Assembly (NCBI RefSeq): GCF_033095805.1
Contig: NZ_CP109901.1
Location: 3,407,766 to 3,471,765 of the forward strand
Origin: Serratia sp. UGAL515B_01
GTDB lineage: Bacteria > Pseudomonadota > Gammaproteobacteria > Enterobacterales > Enterobacteriaceae
Direction: 5' to 3'
Length of the DNA: 64,000 bases
This document shows positions 16,677-25,678 of this stretch, in pieces. The translations under genes and the position numbers were made by a program. The notes beneath the pieces were generated by a model. It saw nothing but the letters and a program-made list of their open reading frames with translations, searched no databases and was not told the DNA's origin. Position 1 is the stretch's first letter. The number at the start of each line of letters is the position of its first letter.

Positions 16677-16979
16677 CATAACGTAAGTGTTTTCTTTCCG
16701 TTGATGTTAGTTCTCTGCTCAGCTGTATTATCCTTCATCAACTGGGTAGTTGTGCGGGGAATGAACGAGCAACTGGACGTAAAAACCATACCATAACTAA
16801 TTTCAAGAATATCCTGCCAGCATAACGCAAACACTTTTCTGACAAGGCTTTCCTTCGCTTGCTTCTACCCCGAAGAGTGTGATTAATTAATTCGACAAGG
16901 AGACCTGCACTGGCTCGTCAAATTGCAATCACCCACCAATAACAAGATCTCAGCACAACATTTAATGACAGGAACCGCC

Positions 16980-17882
16980 ATGGAAAGAATTACCCGCACG
17001 CATGTGGTTTATGCCATGTCGAGTGATAATGCCCCTGTGGCCAGCGTTGCCAGTGGCAGCGACGTTTGTTTTGAAACCTGCGACTGCTTTGAAGACCAGA
17101 TCGCCTCTGAACAAGCCGTATTTACTGAGCTGAATTGGAACAAAATCAATCCAGCGACCGGCCCAGTGTACGTGCAGGATGCCATTCCCGGCGACGTGTT
17201 ACGGGTAGAAATCAAGCGTATTACACCCCGCTGCAATCAGGCAGTTATGGTTACCGCACCAGGTCTTGGTGTAATAGGCGATGAATTACAACAGCCGCAG
17301 ATCCGTACCGTACCTCTGGAAGATGGCTTCGCATTACTGCCTGGCGGTATTCGTTGGCCATTAAAACCGATGATCGGTGTCATCGGGGTTGCGCCCGCCG
17401 GGATAGCGGTCCCCTGCGGTACACCAGATGCCCACGGCGGCAATATGGATTGTAAAATTATCACCGAAGGCAGCACGCTATGGTTACCGGTTAACGTGCC
17501 CGGTGCATTGTTTGCTCTTGGCGATCTCCATGCTGCAATGGGCGATGGCGAGGTCTCCGTATGCGGGTTGGAGATCCCTGGCGAAGTGGTAGTAAAACTG
17601 ACCGTAGTAAAAAACCGAGCACTACCTACCCCAATGATCAGCACCGAAGACACCTTGTACACACTGGCCTCCGCCAAAACACTGGATGAAGCCGCCAAAC
17701 TGGCCACACGCAATATGGCGCACTTTGTAGCGGATTACAGCCATGTTTCGCTGGCCGATGCCATTAATCTGATGAGCATTACTGGCGATCTGCAAATCTG
17801 CCAAGTGGTCGATCCGCTGAAAACCTGCCGCTTCGCGCTACCTCGTAGCGTTGCTGCACAGTTAAACATTCAGTTGGACTAA
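16980..17882 (+). CDS. Acetamidase/formamidase family protein
   Basis: A 300-residue protein from the ATG at 16980, selected because AGGA sits 6 nt upstream and because family members begin close to YAMSSDNAPVASV. Characteristic segments are GPVYVQDAIPGDVLRVEI, PCGTPDAHGGNMDCKII (metal/active-site region) and LFALGDLHAAMGDGEVSVCGLE. The family hydrolyses short amides to ammonia and the acid (FmdA/AmdA). The permease that follows is a pseudogene, so this enzyme may have lost its dedicated substrate supply. Upstream 300 bp holds only repeat debris. Confidence 0.88.
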   Translation: MERITRTHVVYAMSSDNAPVASVASGSDVCFETCDCFEDQIASEQAVFTELNWNKINPATGPVYVQDAIPGDVLRVEIKRITPRCNQAVMVTAPGLGVIGDELQQPQIRTVPLEDGFALLPGGIRWPLKPMIGVIGVAPAGIAVPCGTPDAHGGNMDCKIITEGSTLWLPVNVPGALFALGDLHAAMGDGEVSVCGLEIPGEVVVKLTVVKNRALPTPMISTEDTLYTLASAKTLDEAAKLATRNMAHFVADYSHVSLADAINLMSITGDLQICQVVDPLKTCRFALPRSVAAQLNIQLD

Positions 17883-18037
17883 AGGCCAAAAGAGGGGTCA
17901 AGTATTCAATGTGTTGCTCCGCAATAAAAATAGCACCCATGCTCTATGTTCTCTTCAGGTATTCAGGCTGGTTTTAAACACCCTTTTGTATACGCCAGAC
18001 TATGTAGCAATACACTCATTGAATACATGACCAAAAG

Positions 18038-18517
18038 ATGTCTGTAGAACAATTTGGTTATAAGCAGGAACTGCATCGCACGCTGATGCTGAAAGATCTG
18101 GTGATTTACAGCATGACCTTTAATGGTGCCAATCGCCCTCTTTGGCGCATTCGGCTATATGTGGGAAAGTGCCCAAGGCACGGTGGCATCGATAACCTAA
18201 GCCGTTTAGTGAATTTCGGTGCGTTGATAGGCTTCCTGATCCTGCATTTGTCGGTAATTAAACGTTATTCGTCAGAAATCCACTGCCTAGGTGCGAAACT
18301 TGTTGTTCCGGCTGGTTAGTCTGGCCATGTCGGTTTCATATTGTACGAAATGGATATTGAAGCCAAAACTCCCGGCCTGAGTTGGTTGGCATTAGGCATA
18401 GTGTATTATTTTATTCTGCGTGCTGTACTCAAGAGAAAACCACTACTGATTTATAAGGTTAGGTTAATATTGCTCATTCAGCCCCTGAAATCAGGGGCTG
18501 AAGTTAGGGTATTTTGA
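18038..18517 (+). pseudogene. APC family amino-acid/amide permease, internally deleted and frameshifted
   Basis: The N-terminus reads KQELHRTLMLKDLVIYSMTF, the usual start of APC permeases of this subgroup, but the frame then breaks. Later pieces are LVNFGALIGFLILHLSVIKRY (a late helix) and, in another frame, the C-terminus LYEMDIEAKTPGLSWLALGIVYY near 18340-18420. Only about 480 bp remain of an expected 1.3-1.4 kb, with several frame changes. It lies directly downstream of the acetamidase gene. Confidence 0.75.
18479..18500 (+). other. Perfect hairpin inside the permease remnant
   Basis: CAGCCCCTGA and TCAGGGGCTG form a perfect 10-bp stem with a two-base loop. No run of T follows, so termination is uncertain. 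Confidence 0.4.
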
Positions 18518-18641
18518 TACCACATCCCTAAAATTTTAATGGCATCACTCTGACTTATCTCTAACGAAAATATATTTATCACCCCAAATGGTTTTAAATT
18601 TTTGGCTGGTGAATATATATGGCCGTCAATTAAAGCTAAAA

Positions 18642-19241
18642 CTATTTCAACAACCCTAATTGCTTCATAAAAGTATAATCATCATAGAACAACCATTCTT
18701 CGTCCATTGTCCCTTTTTCATTCCATCGGGCAATTGTCGCCATTTCTATTTCAAAACGCTTATCGGTCGGTTGAATAATTGTCCCATCAGACAACACCAT
18801 AGGCTTAGTAAACGTCCCACGCCAAACTCCAGTCACTGCAGTATAATCGCCTTGACCAATACGCACATGGTGAATCGGGTTTTCGGTATCAGGCGCAAAT
18901 GCGAAGATTTTTTTAGATTTTTCAATATGTTCTTTTAAACCATGGGTAACAGAACCATCAGGGTAATGTACAATGATATCTTCAGCGTGGCTTTTATGCA
19001 TATCCCCCCACTTCTGATGACTATAAACATTAAAATCCAAATCATCGAAATTTCGCAGGTTTCTTTCTACCTTTTCCCTCTCCTTCTTAAATTCATCTAA
19101 ATTTTTATTGATTCTTTTATCAGCATTAACATCCGATGTTGCAGAAAAATCATCAGGCTTATTTTCCGCAGAAAACACAGGAAAGTTGATAACTAATGAA
19201 GAAATAATCATTAACTTCAGTAAATTATTAGTTTTAATCAT
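18642..19241 (-). CDS. Exported NTF2-like (SnoaL-type) protein
   Basis: A 199-residue protein from the ATG at 19241 (MIKTNNLLKLMIISSLVI), preceded by GGGG; a start 12 codons upstream would spoil the signal peptide. The signal likely ends at VFSA-ENK. The mature protein has a charged helical linker and then an NTF2-like cone fold: HSHQKWGDMHKSHAEDIIVHYPDG, HHVRIGQGDYTAVTGVW-type strands, and EWLFYDDYTFMKQLGL at the end. Low GC compared with the backbone. Function unknown; related proteins are annotated as nuclear transport factor 2 family. Confidence 0.78.
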   Translation of the reverse strand: MIKTNNLLKLMIISSLVINFPVFSAENKPDDFSATSDVNADKRINKNLDEFKKEREKVERNLRNFDDLDFNVYSHQKWGDMHKSHAEDIIVHYPDGSVTHGLKEHIEKSKKIFAFAPDTENPIHHVRIGQGDYTAVTGVWRGTFTKPMVLSDGTIIQPTDKRFEIEMATIARWNEKGTMDEEWLFYDDYTFMKQLGLLK

Positions 19242-19768
19242 GATAACCCCAAATGTATATAAAAAGATACAACACATTGTTTCGTGTTGATTTAAGAATT
19301 TTATTCTATTAGTGAGATTGGGTTAACCAAATTAAATCAACAATGTTTTTCATATAAACTGAAAAAGAAAAATGAATTAAATTTGTAAAAAATATGCTTT
19401 ACAATGTTAAAGCAACAATGATTTTTTATGCGGTTCAGCAGAATACAAAAGGGATGGTTTTACAAAAATTAATTTAATTCATGTAGTTAGCGTCAGATTT
19501 TTTATTCAACATGTTGAGTAATCACTGTACCGGTAAGGAGCTTATACTGCACTGCTTCCTCGGCATAGCTACCCAATCATCGTGGGTTATCGCTCTTTGC
19601 AGGCTTCACTATGTCGATAGTGATTTTCAACACTCTTGCGGTATCACGAACACCAGAACCGTTGAACGCCAGTTGAACACTCTGTTCGCCCTTTAGCACA
19701 ACAAGTTCATTAGCTTTATGGTTTCAGTGAGCTAAAACAAACGATAGCAATCACGCCTTACGTAGAGC
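19242..19768. other. AT-rich intergenic stretch
   Basis: About 530 bp with no supported gene, strongly AT-rich from 19300 to 19510. I see no RNA gene or repeat in it up to the MITE at 19769. Confidence 0.4.
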
Positions 19769-20043
19769 TAGGCTGTATCCCTCAATTGCACGCGAGCGCC
19801 GCTGGCAGTAATTTGCGCACAGAGCAAGGTGTGAGGTTTGGTGGGCCAAATAAGCGGCGAACAACGCAGCAATGTACGCCAATTGCCCCAGCCAGAAGGG
19901 GCGCGCCCCAGATGCCCGTTCTCTGTGTTGTCGGGCTTGAACAGGGGGGGTAACCCTGCCCTTCACCCTCCGCCTTGATAACGGGCTTTTAGGGCTGCGA
20001 CGGCACTACCTGATCTTACCCAGCAATTGAGGAGCACAACCTA
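19769..20043 (-). mobile_element. MITE family 1, near-complete copy in reverse orientation
   Basis: 275 bp from TAGGCTGTATCCCTCAATTG to GAGCACAACCTA. The interior carries the reversed modules GTTGTCGGGCTTGAAC and GATAACGGGCTTTTAGGGC. The inverted repeats are imperfect here. It directly abuts family 2 repeat copy C. Confidence 0.78.
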
Positions 20044-20210
20044 AATGGGTGTTCTTAATACCGCAACACATCACGCTTCTGGCAGGTGGCAATGATGAGG
20101 TACCGACACGCCGAACCCCCATTACTGGGGGTTCGTATCGCGCATACATCCGTTCAACGGTCAACTAACCTGCATCGCTCACACCTGTAGCACTATTACG
20201 CACTAATGAA
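20044..20210 (-). repeat. Family 2 fold-back repeat, copy C
   Basis: Reverse-oriented copy (GGCAGGTGGCAATGATGAGG through CACCTGTAGCACTATTACGC). It has an inner perfect hairpin GAACCCCC/GGGGGTTC. It begins at the base after the MITE end. Confidence 0.7.
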
Positions 20211-20286
20211 ATGGACATCTCCCCATAATCGGCTTCAATGAGCCATGCTGTCAGTGTGGGCCAACAGCAGAATAAAGAGGTGTCCA

Positions 20287-20703
20287 ATGGAACAAATTAT
20301 CGGAATCGATCTGGCAAAGCGAGTTTTTCAGGTTCATATCGTTTCTCTACAGGGTGAAAAGAAAGCCAACAAAATGCTCACCCGTGAGAAACTGAAGGCT
20401 TTTATCGCCCAACAGCCCTCGTCAAGAATTGTTATGGAGGCCTGTGGCAGCGCAACCTACTGGGCACGGCAGTTCGGTCAATACGGACATGAGGTGAAAC
20501 AAATCAGCCCCCAGTATGTGGCTCCCTTCAGAATGGGAAGTAAAAACGATAAAAATGATGCCATCGCTATCGTTGAGGCTGACAGTCGTCCTGGCGCAGG
20601 AAAAAGCGTTGAGCAGCAGGATATTCAGTGTCTGCATCGGGTTCGTCAGCGACTAATGAAAAATAGAACGGCCCTCATCAATCTGGGCTGTAACGAGCCA
20701 TAG
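20287..20703 (+). pseudogene. IS110 family transposase, 3'-truncated
   Basis: The first 138 codons of an IS110-type DEDD transposase: IGIDLAKRVFQVH (first aspartate), VMEACGSATYWAR (glutamate) and KNDKNDAIAIVEA (third acidic site), then QRLMKNRTALINLGCNEP and a stop. The C-terminal serine-containing transposase_20 domain is absent, so it cannot transpose. Start ATG has AAGAGG upstream. Confidence 0.85.
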
Positions 20704-21135
20704 CGCTAATGAGGTCAGAGAGTACGGATGTTCATCAGGGCTCACGAAGCCGAATATATGTTTGTGACTACCTTGTCAGAAAAAGGTCTGCCCACACTTG
20801 CATTGGTGAGGTGTCCGTATAGCTATTTAGACAGCACACCATAGAACCGACAGCGGGGAGGATAAACATTATCGCTGGCGATATAAGTAAGCTTTGAAAT
20901 ATATTATTAATAAATTCAAAAAATTAGATTAAAGAAACCAAATGCATCGTGAAGAATTCACCAAATAAAGTACAGTGCCAAACTGTACTTTAGTCTATCT
21001 AGCATTCATTAATAAAAGACTCTATTGTTTAATCACTAGCAAACAATGCTTGGGATGTGAAGACTAACTCTATTTAGGGGTTCGGTTGCCAATTTGGCCA
21101 ATACCAGGGAAATTTTTACATTGTTGCGAATAGTC
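20704..21135 (+). other. Non-coding stretch with a perfect hairpin
   Basis: AT-rich, no open gene. Contains an 11-bp perfect stem (TAAAGTACAGT at 20966-20976 with ACTGTACTTTA at 20982-20992, loop GCCAA). Possibly the body of an untranslated transcript ending at the strong terminator at 21136-21183. Confidence 0.35.
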
Positions 21136-21183
21136 AATAATCATCTCACTCGATGATAAACGGGTGAGATGATTATTATTTTT
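21136..21183 (+). terminator. Strong orphan rho-independent terminator
   Basis: A perfect 14-bp stem (AATAATCATCTCAC at 21136-21149 with GTGAGATGATTATT at 21164-21177) followed by a run of T. No gene ends upstream within 430 bp on the plus strand. Confidence 0.7.
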
Positions 21184-21284
21184 TCGAAAATTAGCCTATC
21201 TTCCTGTTTAACGCATAAAACAAAGTTCCCCCTTCTTTTTAACAGCAGATATCCCTTAAGAGCACAAATTGGTATAACAGGCTA

Positions 21285-21350
21285 CACCTTTCACCTTTCA
21301 CCTTTCACCTTTCACCTTTCACCTTTCACCTTTCACCTTTCACCTTTCAC
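21285..21350. repeat. 7-bp tandem repeat, 9.4 copies of CACCTTT
   Basis: Nine uninterrupted identical units from 21285 plus a partial unit CAC. The perfection of the array implies recent slipped-strand expansion. It is read by no supported gene. Confidence 0.92.
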
Positions 21351-22299
21351 ATCAGTATCAACATCAAATTGTAGCTAGAGCATCGATTTTACATAAACAG
21401 TGAGGGTCAAGGTGATGAGCACTCCAGAACTTTATAATACAAACAAGGTATCCGCATAAAGGCATGCGCTGGCACTGCTGAGAAGAGCGGCTCAAGGATC
21501 GTAACGATAAATTCAATGTTGATGTTTTCTTCGCAAAGATGAGACGGTATCTCTCAATTGGCCATATTCTCCGCATTACTTCGTTGTTCGCCGCTTATTA
21601 GGTCCGCCAAACTGTAAGACTCATACCTTGTTCTAAGCATAAATAGTGCTCACACGCAACTAAAGGGTATAGATTGATATTGGTCTGGCGATAGTTCATT
21701 CAAGCTGCCGTTAGACGACAATCGACTACGTCCCTGGAAACACCGCTCACTATGTGACTGAGCGCACATAGATCTGCGAAGACAAATCAGTCGAGAACCG
21801 ATTTAAATGCTGCAAAGCGGTAGTCGGAAGGTAAAATCACAACGACGATGTAATTTCTAGTAGTTTTGAACGCTGCTAGCTGCTGCCCTTCATAACGAGC
21901 CCTACGGATGGGATGAGCCGGCTTAGCCAACGCGACTGGAGCTTGAATAGCGGCGGGTATAGAATAGTACAATATCAAACGACTGACCCGCAGAACAATT
22001 TGCTTTTCGCATTCAGCAGAGATGCTCGGCAAGAGCATCAGCGGGTAGCTGACCATCAATCATTACCACTCAATCCGCACCACGGCCGATCGGTGTTTTT
22101 TGATTAATTATACTGGAGAAAACTCATAGGGATACATCTACGTTCCGCATAACAGCGGTTTAGAGCAACTTGATACTACCTTATATTTACCTGAATTACC
22201 TCCGGGGCAATATACATATTTTATGGATGTCTTCATCCTGCCTATATTTTATGCTATACTCCTCCGATCACTATAACTTTTTGTCAAGGAGAACGTTGG
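21351..22299. other. Decayed intergenic region upstream of luxR
   Basis: About 950 bp with no supported gene. It includes a worn family 1 MITE fragment at 21547-21672 (TTCGTTGTTCGCCGCTTATTAGG and ACACGCAACTAAAGGG) and open frames without recognisable family between 21780 and 22110. The last 100 bp, with TATGCTATACTCC at 22249-22261 as a possible -10 region, probably hold the luxR promoter. Confidence 0.4.
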
Positions 22300-23043
22300 G
22301 TGTTCAATTCATTTTTTAATAATCAGTTTATTAATGCATCCATAAAAAAATATCTGGAAAAAAACCTAAAAGAATTCAAGAATATAAAATATGCTTACGC
22401 GATAATGAATAAAAAAAATCCGAACGATTTTGCAATAATCACTAACAGAACAGAATGGTTTGATTTTTACATTAAAAATAACTTTCAATTTATAGATCCC
22501 GTTCTTATCACAGCATCATGCCGCCTGACCCCCTTTTCATGGGATGAAAACATAATGATAAGTTCGGGATTAAAAATGCCAAAGATTTTTGATATAGCCA
22601 AAAACTATAGTGTCATTAATGGTTATACCTTTATACTTCATGACCACAACCACAATCTGGTTGTTCTGTCTATGATAATGGACAAAACTTGCGATGATGA
22701 TATAGAAAAAACAATATTAGAAAAGAAAAATGATCTTCAAATGCTACTGTTAACTACACATGAAAAGATGACAACACTTTATCAGGAAATTGAAGATAGC
22801 AATAACTTTGATAAAAAAAGCCAAAAAGAGATACTGTCCAAGCGTGAAAATGAGATAATTTACTGGGCGAGCATGGGGAAATCCTATCAAGAAATTGCCC
22901 TCATCTTAGGGATAAAACTCACCACAGTAAAATATCATATTGGCAATACCGTCAAAAAACTAGGTGTCACTAATGCCAAACATGCCATAAGACTTGGCGT
23001 CGAGTTGAAACTGATCAGGCCGGTTTTTCCTGACTCTGAATGA
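22300..23043 (+). CDS. LuxR-type quorum-sensing regulator (YenR/SprR-like)
   Basis: A 247-residue LuxR protein started at GTG 22300, with AAGGAGA 7 nt upstream. The autoinducer domain carries the usual contacts W53, Y57, D66, P67 and W81, then NGYTFILHD. The C-terminal GerE-type HTH is SKRENEIIYWASMGKSYQEI followed by GIKLTTVKYHI and the AKHAIRLGVELKLI end typical of the YenR/EsaR branch. Members of this branch often repress or activate without signal and respond to acyl-homoserine lactones by releasing DNA. Its 3' end overlaps luxI by 84 bp in convergent orientation. AT-rich. Confidence 0.92.
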   Translation: MFNSFFNNQFINASIKKYLEKNLKEFKNIKYAYAIMNKKNPNDFAIITNRTEWFDFYIKNNFQFIDPVLITASCRLTPFSWDENIMISSGLKMPKIFDIAKNYSVINGYTFILHDHNHNLVVLSMIMDKTCDDDIEKTILEKKNDLQMLLLTTHEKMTTLYQEIEDSNNFDKKSQKEILSKRENEIIYWASMGKSYQEIALILGIKLTTVKYHIGNTVKKLGVTNAKHAIRLGVELKLIRPVFPDSE

Positions 23044-23664
23044 TAATGGCCAAGCGTTTAATGTACTACCCAATAGGGGAGATTTTTTGTTGATGCGGTT
23101 TATCAATATATTCTGGTTATGCTCATCTACAGGCATATGAATCAGATAAATATTCTGACGCTTCTCTGAAAGCCCCTTTTCTACTATAGAAACCTGCCAA
23201 CCTGAACGTTGAAAGATTATAAGCATCGGATGGCTGACAATTGCGTAGATACCTTCATACCCCAGACATCTTGCATAATTAATCATAGACAAAAAAAGAA
23301 TCAAACTAACCGGATGCTGTTGTAAATTAAGTGTTTTTATTCTTTCCTTATCAATAAACAGACGACTCGCTTCAATATAGTTACCTTCCGGCAAGTGCAA
23401 TTGATTAAAATAGGGTTTGAATGTATCTATTATCATATTAGGGTTTTTTGTTTCTATAAACCGCAAGCTGCAAATGATAACACCCTTATAAACACCGAAG
23501 ATATACGTGGTATTTTCATTATCATAAACATCAAACTCCATATTCCTTTCGCAGTTTACCCTCCAATTAAGACGATCTTTAAAGGTTTTTTTTCTAAGAG
23601 AAAATAATTCGGTCGATCTCTCTTTACATAATGAATCATAACCCAAATCAAAGAACTCTATCAT
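22960..23664 (-). CDS. LuxI-type acyl-homoserine-lactone synthase (YenI/SprI-like)
   Basis: A 234-residue autoinducer synthase making N-acyl-homoserine lactones from S-adenosylmethionine and acyl-ACP. All conserved residues are visible: R24, F28, W34, D45, D48, R68, F82, E98, S100 and R101 (EASRLFID). The C-terminal 20 or so residues (PLSFRVRKNRPDQFQLDAKS) are antisense to the luxR HTH-end, making the protein longer than many LuxI proteins. The convergent overlapping arrangement is known in Yersinia and Serratia. Acyl chain cannot be read from sequence; the branch commonly makes 3-oxo-C6 and C6 signals. Confidence 0.93.
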   Translation of the reverse strand: MIEFFDLGYDSLCKERSTELFSLRKKTFKDRLNWRVNCERNMEFDVYDNENTTYIFGVYKGVIICSLRFIETKNPNMIIDTFKPYFNQLHLPEGNYIEASRLFIDKERIKTLNLQQHPVSLILFLSMINYARCLGYEGIYAIVSHPMLIIFQRSGWQVSIVEKGLSEKRQNIYLIHMPVDEHNQNILINRINKKSPLLGSTLNAWPLSFRVRKNRPDQFQLDAKSYGMFGISDT

Positions 23665-24225
23665 TATAATATTCCCATAAAAGGCCTCGTGAAACTTGGC
23701 GGCTATTATATCAGAGCAGATATTGCAAGTAAATTCAAAAATATATCAGCTATTTATTTATTTCATTATCTATTTTAAAATAATTTCTCGTGTTTTTTTA
23801 CATGTAAAGTATAAAATAAAATAATTAAATTTTGAAAGATAATTTCCTCTGCTGCTTAAAAGTAATAAGCATATATACCCAAAATAATTCGAGTTGCTTG
23901 TAGGCGGCAACAGAGCTAAGCCCCAGAACTTACTCAGGTAAGTGACTAAGGTGAACGAAGGCAGTCAACACCCAAGCAACTTGAAGTATGACGAGCATAC
24001 TCTAAATATTTAGAATGACATGAAAGCAGTGAGCTCAAGAAGCATTAATCACAAGAGGATTTTAACTCTGTTTATTGTGCCTAAAGGAGCTAAATAACGG
24101 CAGGTAAAGTGCTACAGCTGAGAGTAAAATAGTGTTAAGCACAACTATTTAAGCACGGTGATGGGCTCAGTATTACAGATAACAAGTAACGCCCCTGGCC
24201 TACACACCAAGGGCTTATGCTGTGA
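23665..24225. other. luxI upstream region and repeat-rich gap
   Basis: 560 bp without a gene. 23665-23870 is very AT-rich and should include the luxI promoter; I found no clear 20-bp lux box. A YPAL-like repeat follows, then a short stretch (24090-24152, GTGCTACAG and GTGTTAAGCACAAC) weakly like family 2. Confidence 0.4.
23873..24000. repeat. YPAL-like palindromic repeat, full copy
   Basis: Outer arms AATTCGAGTTGCTTG and CAAGCAACTTGAAGTA, inner module CCCCAGAACTTACTCAGGTAAG. About 128 bp. Resembles the Yersinia/Serratia palindromic sequences known as YPAL. Confidence 0.65.
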
Positions 24226-25671
24226 TTAGGCAGTACCACCTACGGTTAATGAATCCAGTTTTAACGTTGGCTGACCAACTCCCACAGGAAGGCTTTGACC
24301 TTCTTTACCACAAACACCAACTCCTTTATCGAGGGCCAGATCGTTACCCACCATGGAAATTTGCTGCATCGCCTCAATGCCGGAACCAATCAGTGTGGCA
24401 CCTTTTACTGGTTTGGTAAGACGACCATTTTCGATCAGATAGGCTTCAGAGGTTGAGAACACGAACTTGCCCGAAGTGATATCTACCTGACCACCACCAA
24501 AGTTTGGCGCATACAAGCCATACTCCACGCTAGAGATAATATCCTCTGGCGTCGAACGCCCTGCTAACATATAGGTATTTGTCATACGCGGCATAGGCAA
24601 ATGAGCGTAAGACTCACGGCGACCGTTACCCGTAGGAGCTAAGCCCATCAGACGCGCATTGAGTTTATCCTGCATGTAGCCTTTGAGAATACCATTTTCG
24701 ATCAACACGTTATACTGTCCTGGAACGCCTTCATCATCAATAGCCAGCGAACCACGGCGGCCCTGAAGAGTACCATCATCTACTACTGTGCAGAGTTCCG
24801 AAGCGACCAGTTTACCCATCTGACCACTGAACACCGAGGTACCACGGCGGTTAAAGTCGCCTTCCAGTCCATGCCCAACCGCTTCGTGTAACAACACTCC
24901 TGGCCAACCAGCCCCTAACACTACCGGCATGGTACCAGCGGGGGCTGCAATTGCAGAGAGATTGATCAGCGCCATACGTACGGCTTCTTTGGCATAAACG
25001 TCGGCACGCACTTCACCATCAACGCTTTCCAGGAAATAGTCATAACCGAAACGGCCACCGCCACCACTGGCCCCACGTTCACGTTTACCATCTTCTTCAA
25101 CCAGAACACTGACAGAAAAACGTACTAATGGACGCACATCCGCTGCTAACGTGCCGTCTGTCGCAGCCACCAGTACCAACTCATATACCCCGGTGATGCT
25201 GGCCGTCACTTCCTGCACGCGCTTGTCAGCAGCACGCGCCACTTTATCGACACGGTGCAGCAAGGCAATCTTTTCTTCACGTGGCAGGCTTTGCAATGGA
25301 TCGAGCGGCGAATAAAGTGCTTGATGACCAATCTCACCCAGTGTTTTCACCTTGCCGTTGCCACTTTCGCGCACAATGCTGCGAGCAGCATTGGCACTTT
25401 GATTCAAGGCATTGAGGGTGATCTGATCTGCATAGGCAAAACCGGTCTTTTCACCACTGACTGCACGTACGCCAACGCCCTGATCAATATGGTAAGAACC
25501 CTCTTTAATAATGCCATCCTCGATCATCCAGGACTCATGGTAGCTGGATTGAAAGTAGAGATCGGCATAGTCGAGGCGGCGTTCGGCCAGTTGACCCAAT
25601 ACCGAGAAAAGGTCTTGATGACTCAGCTTATTCACAGCGAGTAACTGCTCACTGACAAACGTCAAACTCAT
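24226..25671 (-). CDS. tldD: Metalloprotease TldD
   Basis: A 481-residue protein (start [11 protein letters not shown] at 25671 matches E. coli length). The zinc-binding HExxxH region is [11 protein letters not shown], with the later cysteine motif [10 protein letters not shown]. It is the catalytic partner of PmbA and pulls extended peptides into an enclosed chamber. Last gene of a run yhdP-nitrilase-tldD on the minus strand, 7 bp after the nitrilase stop. Confidence 0.96.
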   Translation of the reverse strand: MSLTFVSEQLLAVNKLSHQDLFSVLGQLAERRLDYADLYFQSSYHESWMIEDGIIKEGSYHIDQGVGVRAVSGEKTGFAYADQITLNALNQSANAARSIVRESGNGKVKTLGEIGHQALYSPLDPLQSLPREEKIALLHRVDKVARAADKRVQEVTASITGVYELVLVAATDGTLAADVRPLVRFSVSVLVEEDGKRERGASGGGGRFGYDYFLESVDGEVRADVYAKEAVRMALINLSAIAAPAGTMPVVLGAGWPGVLLHEAVGHGLEGDFNRRGTSVFSGQMGKLVASELCTVVDDGTLQGRRGSLAIDDEGVPGQYNVLIENGILKGYMQDKLNARLMGLAPTGNGRRESYAHLPMPRMTNTYMLAGRSTPEDIISSVEYGLYAPNFGGGQVDITSGKFVFSTSEAYLIENGRLTKPVKGATLIGSGIEAMQQISMVGNDLALDKGVGVCGKEGQSLPVGVGQPTLKLDSLTVGGTA

Positions 25672-25678
25672 AGTGTTA

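Noticed and set aside
21285..21350. CRISPR-like array
   Set aside because: The units are 7 bp without spacers; no cas genes are in the window.
21169..21378. Frame translating the 7-bp repeat into a TFHLSPF-type repeat protein
   Set aside because: Its start lies inside the terminator stem and U-tract, it has no ribosome binding site, and the rest of the frame resembles no protein.
21780..22107. Opposed open frames of 64-90 codons upstream of luxR
   Set aside because: No recognisable domain, no credible ribosome binding site; likely chance frames in decayed DNA.
23665..23880. Lux box upstream of luxI
   Set aside because: No 20-bp dyad of the ACCTGTNNNATNNTACAGGT type could be found by eye.
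24191..24217. Terminator after tldD (GCCCCTGG...CCAAGGGC)
   Set aside because: Stem has mismatches and no U-tract on the minus strand; not strong enough to list.
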